Source: Reyranella sp. CPCC 100927 (lineage in GTDB: Bacteria > Pseudomonadota > Alphaproteobacteria > Reyranellales > Reyranellaceae). Taken from it: a DNA stretch of 64,000 nt. Of this stretch, positions 18,473 through 26,989 are shown piece by piece. The notes below the pieces were generated by a model. The model saw only the letters and a list, made by a program, of their open reading frames with translations, had not been told where the DNA came from and did no database searches. The stretch spans positions 26,393 through 90,392 of the forward strand of contig NZ_VOHA01000028.1 in NCBI RefSeq assembly GCF_007859315.1. Reading direction: 5' to 3'. Made by a program: the position numbers and the translations under genes. How positions within the stretch are numbered: the stretch's first letter is position 1; each line of letters begins with the position of its first letter.

Positions 18473-19978
18473 ATGCCGCCCAGACCAAGACGCTCCTTGC
18501 GTCGGCGGGCGCTTGTCGGTGGCGTCACGATGCTGGGGGCTGCCGCTGTCGGCGGGTGGGCGACCACGGCCGTGCAGCGGCGGATCGCCGAGCCGCATCC
18601 GCTACCCAGGCCCACGGCGTGGCCCCTGCTGGATGATGCCAGCCGACTCAATCCAACGCCGATCAAGGGCGTCGTGTTCGGCGCCGAGTCACCCGAGGCG
18701 ACGGCCACGCGCTTCACGCCGTTGCTGCAGCGGATTGCCGCCGGCCAGGAGCCGGCGCTGGCGGTGAGCGGCACGCGGCATTCGATGGGTGGGCAAAGCC
18801 TGCTGCGCGATGGCTGGGTGCTGGACTCGCTGCCGATGAACGCCGTGGCGGTCGACGCCGATGGCAAGACCATGCGCGTCGGCGCCGGCACGACGTGGCA
18901 GCAGGTCATCGCCGCCCTCAATGCCCGGGGCCTGGCGCCCGCTGTCATGCAGTCGAACAACGACTTTACGGTCGGCGGCTCGATCAGCGTCAATTGCCAC
19001 GGCTGGCAGACAAACAGCCCACCGATCGCAACGACGGTCCGCCGGCTGCGCGTACTGGCGGCCGACGGCACCATCGTGTCCTGCGATGCCAGCGAGAACG
19101 CCGAGTTGTTTGGGCTCGTCCTGGGCGGCTATGGGCTGTTCGGCGTCCTTCTGGAAGCCGAGCTCGCGGTCGTGCCCAACGTGGTCTACGAACCGGCCTT
19201 CACCGCGCTGCCGACACGTGAATACGCCGCGACGTTCGCCGACCTGGTCTATGCGCGCGCCTCGGTCGAGATGGCGTATGGCCGTCTGCGCGTCGACCCG
19301 GATCAATTTCTGGAACAGGCCATCATCGGCACGTACGTGCCGCAGCCGGACAGCAAGGGACGGGTGCTGCCGCTGCCCGAAATGGCAGTGGACGGCGTGG
19401 CACGAACCATCTTTCGCGGCTCGGCGGGTAGCGGTTCGGGCAAGGCCCGCCGCTGGTGGCTGGAGCGCGAGGTCGGCCCTTGGCTGGCCAAGCCCATCAG
19501 CCGTAACGTTCTGCTCAACGAGCCGGCCGCCTTGTTCGGCAACAGGACCGCCGAGACGACCGATATCCTCCACGAATATTTCGTGCCGCAGGCGCGGCTC
19601 TGGGATTTCGTGGCGCAGGTGAAGACTATCGTGCCGCGCGAGGAGGGCGACCTGTTGAATGTCACCGTCCGCGACGTGAGACGCGACAGCCGCAGCACGC
19701 TCGCCTATGCCCGTGACGACATGTTCGGGCTGGTGATGCTGTTCGTCCAGGAACGCACGGTGGTGGCCGAGGAGCGCATGCAGCGCATGACCCGCAGCCT
19801 GATCGACGCCGTCCTCGACGTTGGCGGCACGTTCTATTTGCCGTATCGACCGCACGCAACCGCCGCGCAGCTTCGGCGTGCGTATCCCGCCTGGGATGCC
19901 GCGATGGCGGCGAAACGCCGGCTCGATCCAGCCGGCGTTTTCCAGAACGAACTCTATCGGCGTTACGGCAACGCCTGA
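18473..19978 (+). CDS. FAD-linked oxidase with twin-arginine-like N-terminus
   Basis: The 501-residue flavoprotein begins with an Arg-rich N-terminus (RRSLRRRALVGG) and a hydrophobic stretch, suggesting export or membrane anchoring, possibly by Tat. The PCMH-type FAD domain shows SGTRHSMGGQSL (flavin His-binding region), MRVGAGTTWQQVI and NDFTVGGSISVNCHG. The C-terminal part ends FYLPYRPHATAAQLRRAYP and RLDPAGVFQNELYRRYG, typical of aldonolactone-oxidase relatives. The substrate is unknown. GGGGAG lies just ahead of the ATG. The regulator gene follows after 10 bases and is likely cotranscribed. Confidence 0.85.
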   Translation: MPPRPRRSLRRRALVGGVTMLGAAAVGGWATTAVQRRIAEPHPLPRPTAWPLLDDASRLNPTPIKGVVFGAESPEATATRFTPLLQRIAAGQEPALAVSGTRHSMGGQSLLRDGWVLDSLPMNAVAVDADGKTMRVGAGTTWQQVIAALNARGLAPAVMQSNNDFTVGGSISVNCHGWQTNSPPIATTVRRLRVLAADGTIVSCDASENAELFGLVLGGYGLFGVLLEAELAVVPNVVYEPAFTALPTREYAATFADLVYARASVEMAYGRLRVDPDQFLEQAIIGTYVPQPDSKGRVLPLPEMAVDGVARTIFRGSAGSGSGKARRWWLEREVGPWLAKPISRNVLLNEPAALFGNRTAETTDILHEYFVPQARLWDFVAQVKTIVPREEGDLLNVTVRDVRRDSRSTLAYARDDMFGLVMLFVQERTVVAEERMQRMTRSLIDAVLDVGGTFYLPYRPHATAAQLRRAYPAWDAAMAAKRRLDPAGVFQNELYRRYGNA

Positions 19979-19988
19979 GGAGACGATC

Positions 19989-20561
19989 ATGCGCGACCTT
20001 GCCCATGCCCTGAGGCGCATGCGTCTGCTGCGCGGCCTGAAGCAGGCGCACGTTGCCGAGCGGCTTGCGGTGACGCAGGCGACCGTCTCACGCTGGGAGC
20101 GCGGCACCCACCGTCCCTCGCCGGCGCAGATGCCGGCCGTGATGGCGTTGCTCGTCGAGCCGGCCGCCGTTGCCTGCGATGGCGCGCTCAAGAGGCTGGT
20201 CGAATCGTCCGCCAGACCCGTGCATCTGATCTGCGATGCGACGCATCGATTGCTGGCAGCATCGCCCGCACGCCAGGTGGACTGGGGTGCACCGGCAAGT
20301 GTGCTGATGGGGCAGTCTCTGTGGTCCTACGCATCGCGCGAGATCGAGGCCGCCGAGGCACGCCTGGATGCGCTCGGCTGGCGCGACTCCGCGGCGCCCG
20401 CCGTTGCCTTCGACACCGGTGCCAATTGCAGCGCCGTCGTTCCCATTGTGCCCGGCGTTGTGGTGTGGGAGCGCTTGTGTTTGGACGGCGGCAGCGAGGT
20501 TCGCCTGGTCAGCACCTTTGCGGCGTCGGAGGCGCTGCCGTCCGGCGTGATACGCCTCTAG
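19989..20561 (+). CDS. XRE-type helix-turn-helix regulator with PAS-like domain
   Basis: The 190-residue protein opens with a helix-turn-helix (LKQAHVAERLAVTQATVSRWERGTHRPS, about residues 16-43). The remainder (ARPVHLICDATHRLLAASPA ... QSLWSYASREIEAAEARL) looks like a sensory PAS-like domain. It follows the FAD oxidase by 10 bases and may regulate that unit. Its stop overlaps the stop of the convergent MarR gene in a shared CTAG. Confidence 0.75.
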   Translation: MRDLAHALRRMRLLRGLKQAHVAERLAVTQATVSRWERGTHRPSPAQMPAVMALLVEPAAVACDGALKRLVESSARPVHLICDATHRLLAASPARQVDWGAPASVLMGQSLWSYASREIEAAEARLDALGWRDSAAPAVAFDTGANCSAVVPIVPGVVVWERLCLDGGSEVRLVSTFAASEALPSGVIRL

Positions 20562-21013
20562 CCTTGCGCGCGCCGCCGGCTGGCCAGCACGCGGCGCAGA
20601 ATCGCATCGAGTGCGCGGGCGTCGGCGGGCTTCAGGTGCTGCGTGAACGCCGCGCCGACGGCGTCGCGGTAAGTCGGCCACATCGCACGCCGCAGCGCGG
20701 CGCCCTTGTCCGTCAGGGCGGCCACGGCACCGCGTCCGTCGTCCGTGCTGCGCCGGCGTGTCACCAGCTTCTGCGCCTCTAGGCGGGCCACGACGTGACT
20801 CAGGTTGCTGCGGCTCAGCACCACGGCGTCGGCCAGGGCACCCATGCGCAGCGTGCGCTCAGGGGCCTGCTCCAGCGCCCACAGCACGTCGTACCAGATC
20901 AGCGACGGCAGGCTGCCATCGCTCAGGCGCTGTTCGACGGCGGCCACGATCTCGGCGTGCGCGCGCAGGAAGACGGGCCATGCGGCGATGAGGGACTCAC
21001 GGTTCACGTTCAT
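20558..21013 (-). CDS. MarR-family transcriptional regulator
   Basis: The 151-residue winged-helix regulator has LRMGALADAVVLSRSNLSHVVARLEAQKLV (recognition helix) followed by RRRSTDDGRGAVAALTDKG (the wing). MarR proteins bind short palindromes and are usually released by aromatic or lipophilic ligands. It is divergent from a GST gene, and the gap holds an AT-rich palindrome that is a likely operator. ATG at 21013 is preferred over an upstream TTG. Confidence 0.9.
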   Translation of the reverse strand: MNVNRESLIAAWPVFLRAHAEIVAAVEQRLSDGSLPSLIWYDVLWALEQAPERTLRMGALADAVVLSRSNLSHVVARLEAQKLVTRRRSTDDGRGAVAALTDKGAALRRAMWPTYRDAVGAAFTQHLKPADARALDAILRRVLASRRRAQG

Positions 21014-21033
21014 GCGAGCCAATCTGGCAGTCG

Positions 21034-21074
21034 TTGAAAATTAAATCAAATCGTCTATTTAATTGAAAATTAAA
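21034..21074. promoter_or_regulatory. AT-rich palindrome and direct repeat, likely MarR operator
   Basis: TTTAATT-GAA-AATTAAA (21058-21074) is a perfect palindrome. The 12-mer TTGAAAATTAAA occurs twice (21034-21045 and 21063-21074), 29 bases apart. The patch stands out in GC-rich surroundings and lies between the divergent marR-type and GST genes. Confidence 0.65.
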
Positions 21075-21090
21075 CAACTAGAGACCGACC

Positions 21091-21765
21091 ATGACCGACA
21101 CAATGTCCGGGCTGACCTTGGTCAGCCACGCTCTCTGTCCCTATGTCCAGCGTGCCGCCATCGCGCTGATCGAGAAGGAGGTCGGCTTCGAGCGCCGCTG
21201 GGTCGATCTTGCCGACAAGCCCGACTGGTTCCGGGCGATCTCGCCGTTGGGCAAGACGCCGGTGCTGGTGGTGGGTGAGGTGCCGGTCTTCGAGTCGGCG
21301 GTGATTTGCGACTATCTGGACGAAGTCCATGCGCCGCGCCTGCATCCCGAGGCGCCCCTGGCGCGGGCGCGTCATCGAGCCTGGATCGCGTTCGCCTCGG
21401 CGACGCTGGATGACATCTGGGGATTCTACTCAGCGCGCGATGATGCGACGTACGATGCCAAGCACGCTGCCATCCGGGCCAAGTTCATCCAGGCCGAGGC
21501 GGCACTGGAGGGTGGTTCCTATTTCGCGGGTGCGCGGTTCTCGCTGGTTGACGCGGCTTTCGCGCCGGTATTCCGCTACTTCGACGCCTTCGAGCGAGCG
21601 GGTGTTGCAGGTTTCTTCGATGCAACACCCAGGGTGCGCGCCTGGCGTGCCGCACTGGCGGCACGACCGTCTGTCATTGCAGCCGCCGCACCAGACTACC
21701 CGGAGCGTCTCGATGACTTCCTGCGGGCGCGGCACTCGGCTCTGTCCCGACGCATGGCGGCGTGA
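21091..21765 (+). CDS. Glutathione S-transferase family protein
   Basis: The 224-residue protein has the thioredoxin-fold start LTLVSHALCPYVQRAAIALIEK with Cys-Pro-Tyr. The ISPLGKTPVLVV cis-Pro loop and FESAVICDYLDE glutathione-binding motif follow, then a helical C-terminal domain with FAGARFSLVDAAFAPVFRYF. It resembles omega/zeta or glutaredoxin-like GSTs with a catalytic Cys. It is divergent from the MarR regulator and is probably its target, suggesting a response to an electrophile or aromatic compound. Confidence 0.9.
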   Translation: MTDTMSGLTLVSHALCPYVQRAAIALIEKEVGFERRWVDLADKPDWFRAISPLGKTPVLVVGEVPVFESAVICDYLDEVHAPRLHPEAPLARARHRAWIAFASATLDDIWGFYSARDDATYDAKHAAIRAKFIQAEAALEGGSYFAGARFSLVDAAFAPVFRYFDAFERAGVAGFFDATPRVRAWRAALAARPSVIAAAAPDYPERLDDFLRARHSALSRRMAA

Positions 21766-21788
21766 ACAGCGCCAGGCGGGGACGGGAT

Positions 21789-22901
21789 CTACTTCGCGAC
21801 GTAGCTGCGGTGCACGTAACCGCCGCCGGTCTTGGCCCGTGACTCGAGGAACTGCGCCTTGTCGGCATCGCGGGTCTGGATGGTGACGCCGTCGCCGACC
21901 TGCCGGTCGGCGCGCTTGCCGCTTTCGGCGTCCGTCATGAAACGGCGGACCGCGTCGATCGTGGGCACGTCGGAAGGCGTGCCTTCCTTGCGTTCGGCGA
22001 TCGCCTCGACGACGCTGGCCTGCAGCAGCTTGGGCCACATCTTGCGGAACAGCGCCGGTGCGCCATAGACATCGGCGCTGTTGATCTGGCCGTTGATGGC
22101 AAAGACGAAGCCGATCGCATCCGACTCCTTGTCGATCGCGTCCTTCAGTGCCGCGACATAGGTTTCCGTCGCCTGCTTCAGTTTCTCGTTTTCCATCGAG
22201 AGTTGCAGGCTTGATGCGGATTGTGGCGCCGCGACCGTTGTGCCGACATTGCGTCTCAGTTTCTCCTGCGTCTCGGCAACGCCGCGCCAGACCTTGCCCT
22301 GGGCGCTGCCGACGGTGGCATCGCCGCGTTGCTGTGGCATACGCCGGCCATCACCCCGCGGCGTCGGCGGTGCCGAATCGCGCGATGCCATCAGCGGGGC
22401 GTTGGTCGCAACCTTGATGTCACGCGACGGCAGCCTGTCGGCCGAGCGGCTGAAGGTTTTGGCGTCCTCCTTGTCGCGCGGTGACCAACGACCCTGCTCG
22501 ACGCAGAACGAGGCGATCGACACCTTGCCCGAATGCGGCGGCAGGATCAGGTCGACCGACAGCACGCGGTCCTGCTTGCCACCTTTGACGATATCACCGG
22601 ATTGAATGAAAACGGCTTCGCCGCTGAGGTTCTCGACCTCGAGCAGGTTGACGTTCTCGGTTTCGATCACGCGGACCAGGCCCTGCTGCAGCGCTTCCTG
22701 CAGGGTGATCGGCGTCTTGCCGGTCAAGCCCGGCTTGCCATGGACCATGTAGATCGTGAGATTGCCGTGGGTATAGGGCTGTGAAAACCGGTAGTCAGCC
22801 ACACCCGGATCGACCGCGAACGCAGACGGTGAGAAAACGGCCAGCGCAGTGGCGGCAAACGCAAGCGGCGCCCATCGGCGCAGAATGCCCGAGACTGCCA
22901 T
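21789..22901 (-). CDS. Exported ARPP-1-like (DUF6569) protein
   Basis: The 370-residue protein has a signal peptide (WAPLAFAATALAVFSPSAFA). The domain that follows, with TYxxGNLTIYMVHGKPG, ITLQEALQQGLVRVIET, VNLLEVENLSGEAVFIQSGD and GGKQDRVLSVDLILPPHSGK, matches my memory of the ARPP-1/DUF6569 family, whose biochemical role is not established. A Ser/Arg-rich middle and a helical C-terminal region follow. It would act in the periplasm or at the surface. GGGAGG lies ahead of the ATG at 22901. It is convergent with the GST gene. Confidence 0.7.
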   Translation of the reverse strand: MAVSGILRRWAPLAFAATALAVFSPSAFAVDPGVADYRFSQPYTHGNLTIYMVHGKPGLTGKTPITLQEALQQGLVRVIETENVNLLEVENLSGEAVFIQSGDIVKGGKQDRVLSVDLILPPHSGKVSIASFCVEQGRWSPRDKEDAKTFSRSADRLPSRDIKVATNAPLMASRDSAPPTPRGDGRRMPQQRGDATVGSAQGKVWRGVAETQEKLRRNVGTTVAAPQSASSLQLSMENEKLKQATETYVAALKDAIDKESDAIGFVFAINGQINSADVYGAPALFRKMWPKLLQASVVEAIAERKEGTPSDVPTIDAVRRFMTDAESGKRADRQVGDGVTIQTRDADKAQFLESRAKTGGGYVHRSYVAK

Positions 22902-23068
22902 ATCGATGCCTCCCGTTGTCTTTTTGGACAACGGGATTGTCGCGCCGCATTTTCGGCGGGCGCGGGGTGGCCGTGGGGCAGGATTGTGGCCACCGCGCGC
23001 TTGCAGCAGCGATGCACAACCGATGGTGGAGGCGTCTCGCCTTCCCCCGGTGAGGGAAGGTGAGTCGG

Positions 23069-23998
23069 TTAGCGCTTGGGTCCGTCCCAGTCCTTGAGCG
23101 CGACCGCGGCGCTGTAGCTCAGCAACTGCTTGCCGGCCTGGGTGACCAGGCCGGTGGTGAAGCCCAGGGATCGCGTGACGCGGGCGAGATCGACGGTCGA
23201 TTCCAGCGGCGCGTCGAGGTTGCTGCTGCCGGACAGGAACTCGGCCGAGAAGGTCGCGGTGTAGGGTGCCTTGCCGGTGTTGGCGGTGATGCTGGTGCAG
23301 AGCGCGTTGTCGGCGAACGTCATCAGCATGCCGCCGTGGAACGAGGCGCCCGAGTTCTGCATGTAAGGGAACGTCGGCTGCAGCACGTGCACCTGATCGC
23401 CGGCCTGGCGATAGAAGGTGGGGCCCAGCAGGGTGGTGAAAGGGCTCGGCCGCAGCACCGGCGCATAGCCGTCCGGTGTCGGCACGCCGTCCGGCGGGCC
23501 GGGCAACCGCGTGCCGCCGGGCCGCAGCACGAGTCCACTGTCGGTCCGCCGCTCCATGGCCTTGTCGCGCGCCACGTGGCGGCAGACGCCGCTGTAGGTC
23601 GCGAGCCGGCGTCCTTGCTGGATGACCGAGCCGCGTACGAAGGCGAGGCGTCCGGTGACCTGCGTCGCCTCGCCCAGCGACTCGATGGTCTGGCCGATCT
23701 GGCCGCCGGCGAGGAACTGCACCGTGAGGCTCAGCGTCATGGCGAAACTGCCCGGCATCTTGCCGCCCGAGGCGGCGTAGCCGGCAGCCGAGCACAGCGC
23801 ATAGTCGGCGAAGGTCAGCAGCACGCCGCCGTGCAGGACGCCGCCACCGTTGGCGTGGCGCTCTTCGGTCGGCATGACGCAATGGATGCCGTCGTCCTGC
23901 CGGCGATAGTAGATCGGCCCGACATAGTCTTCGAACGGGTCGCTCGGGTCATAAAGCTTGTAGCCACCACGGTCCGGGGCCAGCAGCGTGTCCGGCAC
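23069..23998 (-). CDS. Tandem-hotdog thioesterase (two PaaI-like domains)
   Basis: The 309-residue protein repeats one hotdog unit twice. The first repeat shows GGGVLHGGVLLTFADYALCSAA and the second shows SGASFHGGMLMTFADNALCTSI; each is followed by FLAG or FLSG strands. The HGG-x-x-x-T-x-x-D pattern is that of PaaI/YbgC acyl-CoA thioesterases. A double-domain chain can build the hotdog dimer on its own. GTG at 23998 is chosen since AGAGGA lies 7 bases upstream and similarity begins there. It is divergent from the crotonase gene, with a palindrome between them. Confidence 0.85.
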   Translation of the reverse strand: MPDTLLAPDRGGYKLYDPSDPFEDYVGPIYYRRQDDGIHCVMPTEERHANGGGVLHGGVLLTFADYALCSAAGYAASGGKMPGSFAMTLSLTVQFLAGGQIGQTIESLGEATQVTGRLAFVRGSVIQQGRRLATYSGVCRHVARDKAMERRTDSGLVLRPGGTRLPGPPDGVPTPDGYAPVLRPSPFTTLLGPTFYRQAGDQVHVLQPTFPYMQNSGASFHGGMLMTFADNALCTSITANTGKAPYTATFSAEFLSGSSNLDAPLESTVDLARVTRSLGFTTGLVTQAGKQLLSYSAAVALKDWDGPKR

Positions 23999-24011
23999 GA
24001 CAAATCCTCTT

Positions 24012-24027
24012 GTGAACAGACGTTCAC
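24012..24027. promoter_or_regulatory. Perfect palindrome GTGAAC-AGAC-GTTCAC, likely operator
   Basis: Both 6-base arms match exactly around a 4-base centre. It lies 13 bases upstream of the thioesterase start and 75 bases before the crotonase gene. The form is like TetR-family operators. No TetR gene is visible in the window. Confidence 0.6.
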
Positions 24028-24102
24028 GCTGTATTACGGGAAAAGGTGTGGGGACGGAAGCCAAGTCGATTTTCGCCCTGCGGATACCCAAGGAGTCCGG
24101 TG

Positions 24103-24882
24103 GTGGCAGAGCACAAGGTCGAAATCATCCGTGAGGCCCGCAAGGGCGGCACCGTGGCCCATGTGGTGTTCGACAACACGCGGCGCCTCAACGTGGTGAA
24201 TCCGCCGGCACTCGCCGACCTGATCAAGGCCTTCGAAGAGCTCTCGCGCGACGAGCAGGTGCGCGTCGTTGTGTTCAGCGGTGCCGGCGGGAAGGCCTTC
24301 ATCGGCGGCGCCGACATCAAGCACATGGCTGCCCTCAAGACGGCCGACGAGGGCCGTGCCTTCATCACCCACATCCACCAGCTCTGCCAGGCGATCCGCG
24401 ATTGCCCGGTGCCGGTGATCGCCCGGCTCGAGGGCTACACCCTGGGCGCCGGCCTGGAGGTGGCGGCTGCCTGCGACATCCGCATCGCGACCGAGAGCGC
24501 CGCCTTCGGCATGCCCGAGGTCCGGGTCGGCATTCCCTCGGTGATCGAAGCGGCGCTGCTGCCGCGCCTGATCGGCTGGGGCCGCACATCGTGGCTGTTG
24601 ATGGCGGCGGAGAACATCGGTGCGCGCAAGGCGGAGGCCTGGGGCTTCCTGGAGGAGGTCGCCAAGACGTCGGAGATCACCGCCGCGGTCGACCGCTGCG
24701 TCGAGGCGATCCTCGATGGCACGCCCAAGGCGATCCGCGCCCAGAAGGCGCTGATGCGGCGCTGGGAGGAACTGCCGCTGTCGGACGCCATCCAGGCCGG
24801 CATCGACTCGTTCGCGCAGTCGGTGACGACGGGTGAGCACACCGAGAAAATGACGGCGTTCATCAACCGCAAACGCGGGTGA
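24103..24882 (+). CDS. Enoyl-CoA hydratase/isomerase (crotonase) family protein
   Basis: The 259-residue protein has the crotonase oxyanion-hole segments GGKAFIGGADIKHM and EGYTLGAGLEVAAACDIRIA, then AAFGMPEVRVGI with the catalytic-loop Glu. Family members hydrate or isomerise acyl-CoAs in fatty-acid or branched-chain breakdown. The start is GTG, either 24100 or 24103, just after AGGAG; I use 24103 for better spacing. It precedes the AtuA-like gene and probably belongs to one catabolic set with it. Confidence 0.9.
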   Translation: MAEHKVEIIREARKGGTVAHVVFDNTRRLNVVNPPALADLIKAFEELSRDEQVRVVVFSGAGGKAFIGGADIKHMAALKTADEGRAFITHIHQLCQAIRDCPVPVIARLEGYTLGAGLEVAAACDIRIATESAAFGMPEVRVGIPSVIEAALLPRLIGWGRTSWLLMAAENIGARKAEAWGFLEEVAKTSEITAAVDRCVEAILDGTPKAIRAQKALMRRWEELPLSDAIQAGIDSFAQSVTTGEHTEKMTAFINRKRG

Positions 24883-24887
24883 TTTCA

Positions 24888-25025
24888 CCTCTCCCGCAAG
24901 CGGGAGAGGTCGGCGCGTCTTCGCGCCGGGTGAGGGCCTACACACGAGGCGCCGAGTCTTTGGGCCCTCACCTTCCCATCGTACTGGGCACGATGGGCCC
25001 CTTCCTCTCCCGCAAGCGGGAGAGG
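24888..25025. repeat. Composite inverted-repeat element (family B), forward copy
   Basis: The hairpin CCTCTCCCGC-AA-GCGGGAGAGG stands at both ends (24888-24909 and 25004-25025). In between lie GGGTGAGGG, ACACACGAGGCGCCG and CCCTCACC. The same order of pieces, reversed, is found at 26869-26981 on the other side of the AtuA-like gene. The element fills the gap between the crotonase and AtuA-like genes. Confidence 0.8.
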
Positions 25026-25049
25026 AGATCTTCTCGGGAGGTAATGAGC

Positions 25050-26864
25050 ATGGCGAAGAAGACGGTGCGCATCGGCGGCAGCTCGGGGTTCTGGGGCGAC
25101 ACGGAGACGGCGGCCATCCAGCTCGTGCGCCATGGCAACATCGATTACCTGGTCAGCGACTATCTGGCCGAAGTCACCATGTCGATCATGGCGGCGCAGA
25201 AGATGCGCAATCCACAGGCGGGCTACGCCACCGATTTCGCGACCGCCGTCATAGCGCCGCTGGCGCGCGAGATCGCCGACAAAAAGATCAAGGTCATCAC
25301 CAATGCCGGTGGCGTGAACCCGCAGGCCTGCCGCGATGCGGTGCTCAAGGCCTGCGAGCAGGCGGGCGTCACACTGAAAGTGGCGCTGGTGCTGGGCGAC
25401 GAATTGATGCCGCAGGCTCAAACGTTCCGCGATGCCGGCGTGACGGAGATGGACGGCACAGCACCGCTGCCGGCGAAGATCACCAGCATGAATGCCTATC
25501 TCGGCGGCTTTCCCATCGCCCGCGCGCTGGCCGAGGGCGCCGACGTGGTGATCACCGGGCGTTGCGTCGACTCCGCCGTGACCTTGGGGCCGCTGATTTA
25601 CGCGTTCGGCTGGACGATGGAGGATTTCGACCGGCTGGCGGCAGGCACCTTGGCCGGCCACATCCTGGAATGCGGCGCCCAGTGCAACGGCGGCAATTTC
25701 ACCGATTGGCGTCTGGTGCCGGACTACGACAACATGGGCTTTCCCATCGCGGAGGTGTCCGAGGATGGCAGCTTCGTGCTGTCCAAGCCCGACGGCACCG
25801 GCGGCCTGATCACGACAGCCACGGTCGCCGAGCAGATGCTGTACGAGATCGGTGATCCGCGCGCCTACATGGTGCCTGACGTCGCCTGCGACTTCACCAA
25901 CGCACGCTACGAGCAGGTCGGCAAGGACAAGGTGCGGATCTCGGGCGTGAAGGGTCGGCCGCCGACCGACAGCTACAAGGTGTCGACGACGTGGCCCGAT
26001 GGCTACAAGTTCGCCTCGGTCTTCATGCTGAGCGGCATCGATGCGGTGGCCAAGGGCCGCCACAGCGCCGAGATGATCGTCAAGAAGACGCGCCGCATGT
26101 TCCGCGAGAAGAACCTCGGCGACTACCGCGAGGTGAGCATCGAGGTGATCGGCGGCGAGGACACCTACGGACCGCACAGCCGTGCGATCGATGCGCGCGA
26201 GGTGGTGGTGAAGATCGCGGCGCGCCACGACCAGAAGGAAGCGTTGAGCCTGCTGGGCCGCGAGATCGCGCCCATGGCGACCGGCGGCGTGGTGGGGATG
26301 TCGGGATCGTTCGGTGCCGGCCGGGTGGCGCCGTCACCGGTGATCCGCATGTTCTCTTGCCTGGTGCCCAAGGCGATGGTGCCGGTGACGGTCGACATCG
26401 ACGGTCGCAGCATTGCAGTCGAGCCCGCCGCGCCTGCTGGCGGCTTCCATGCCGGCCTGTTGCCGACCGAGGCACCGGCGGCGCCGAAGCTGCCATCGGC
26501 GGGTCCCAACGCGGCGAGCGAAACCGTGCCGCTGGTGGCGCTGGCCTACGGCCGCTCCGGCGACAAGGGCGACAACGCCAATATTGGCATCTTCGCCCGC
26601 AAGCCCGCGTACGCCGCGATCCTGGACGCCGAGGTCACGGAAGAAGCCGTGGCGCAATGGTTCGCGCACCGCATCAAGGGCAAGGTCACGCGCTGGCGCC
26701 TGCCCGGCATCGGCGGCTTCAACTTCCTGCTGCGCGAGGCGCTGGGCGGCGGCGGCATGGCCTCGATCAAGGCCGATCCGCTGGCGAAGGCCTTCGCCCA
26801 GATGCTGCTCGACATGCCGGTGCGCGTGCCGGCATCGGTCGCGGCGGAAGTCAAGGTTGCGTGA
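25050..26864 (+). CDS. AtuA-like acyclic terpene utilisation protein (DUF1446 family)
   Basis: The 604-residue protein starts VRIGGSSGFWGDTETAAIQL and has NIDYLVSDYLAEVTMSIMA, TNAGGVNPQACRDAV and ADVVITGRCVDSAVTLGPLI, all typical of the AtuA N-terminal domain. From about residue 495 an AtuA-like C-terminal domain follows (LVALAYGRSGDKGDNANIGI). AtuA is needed for growth on citronellol-type acyclic terpenes in Pseudomonas, but the reaction is not settled. With the neighbouring crotonase it suggests branched acyl-CoA breakdown. GGGAGG is 8 bases before the ATG at 25050, which favours it over ATG at 25044. Confidence 0.88.
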   Translation: MAKKTVRIGGSSGFWGDTETAAIQLVRHGNIDYLVSDYLAEVTMSIMAAQKMRNPQAGYATDFATAVIAPLAREIADKKIKVITNAGGVNPQACRDAVLKACEQAGVTLKVALVLGDELMPQAQTFRDAGVTEMDGTAPLPAKITSMNAYLGGFPIARALAEGADVVITGRCVDSAVTLGPLIYAFGWTMEDFDRLAAGTLAGHILECGAQCNGGNFTDWRLVPDYDNMGFPIAEVSEDGSFVLSKPDGTGGLITTATVAEQMLYEIGDPRAYMVPDVACDFTNARYEQVGKDKVRISGVKGRPPTDSYKVSTTWPDGYKFASVFMLSGIDAVAKGRHSAEMIVKKTRRMFREKNLGDYREVSIEVIGGEDTYGPHSRAIDAREVVVKIAARHDQKEALSLLGREIAPMATGGVVGMSGSFGAGRVAPSPVIRMFSCLVPKAMVPVTVDIDGRSIAVEPAAPAGGFHAGLLPTEAPAAPKLPSAGPNAASETVPLVALAYGRSGDKGDNANIGIFARKPAYAAILDAEVTEEAVAQWFAHRIKGKVTRWRLPGIGGFNFLLREALGGGGMASIKADPLAKAFAQMLLDMPVRVPASVAAEVKVA

Positions 26865-26868
26865 ATCC

Positions 26869-26981
26869 CCTCTCCCGCGAGCGGGAGAGGGAGGGAGGGG
26901 ACAAGGATGCGGCGCTTCGTGTGTTGTCCCTCACCCGACGAGCGCTACGCGCTCGTCGACCTCTCCCGCTTGCGGGAGAGG
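26869..26981. repeat. Composite inverted-repeat element (family B), reverse copy
   Basis: The terminal hairpins are at 26869-26890 and 26960-26981. Its reverse complement gives GGGTGAGGG and ACACACGAAGCGCCG in the same order as the copy at 24888-25025, so the two are inverted relatives. An extra hairpin (GACGAGCG with CGCTCGTC) lies inside. It sits between convergent genes and may also end transcription. Confidence 0.8.
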
Positions 26982-26989
26982 TGAAGATA

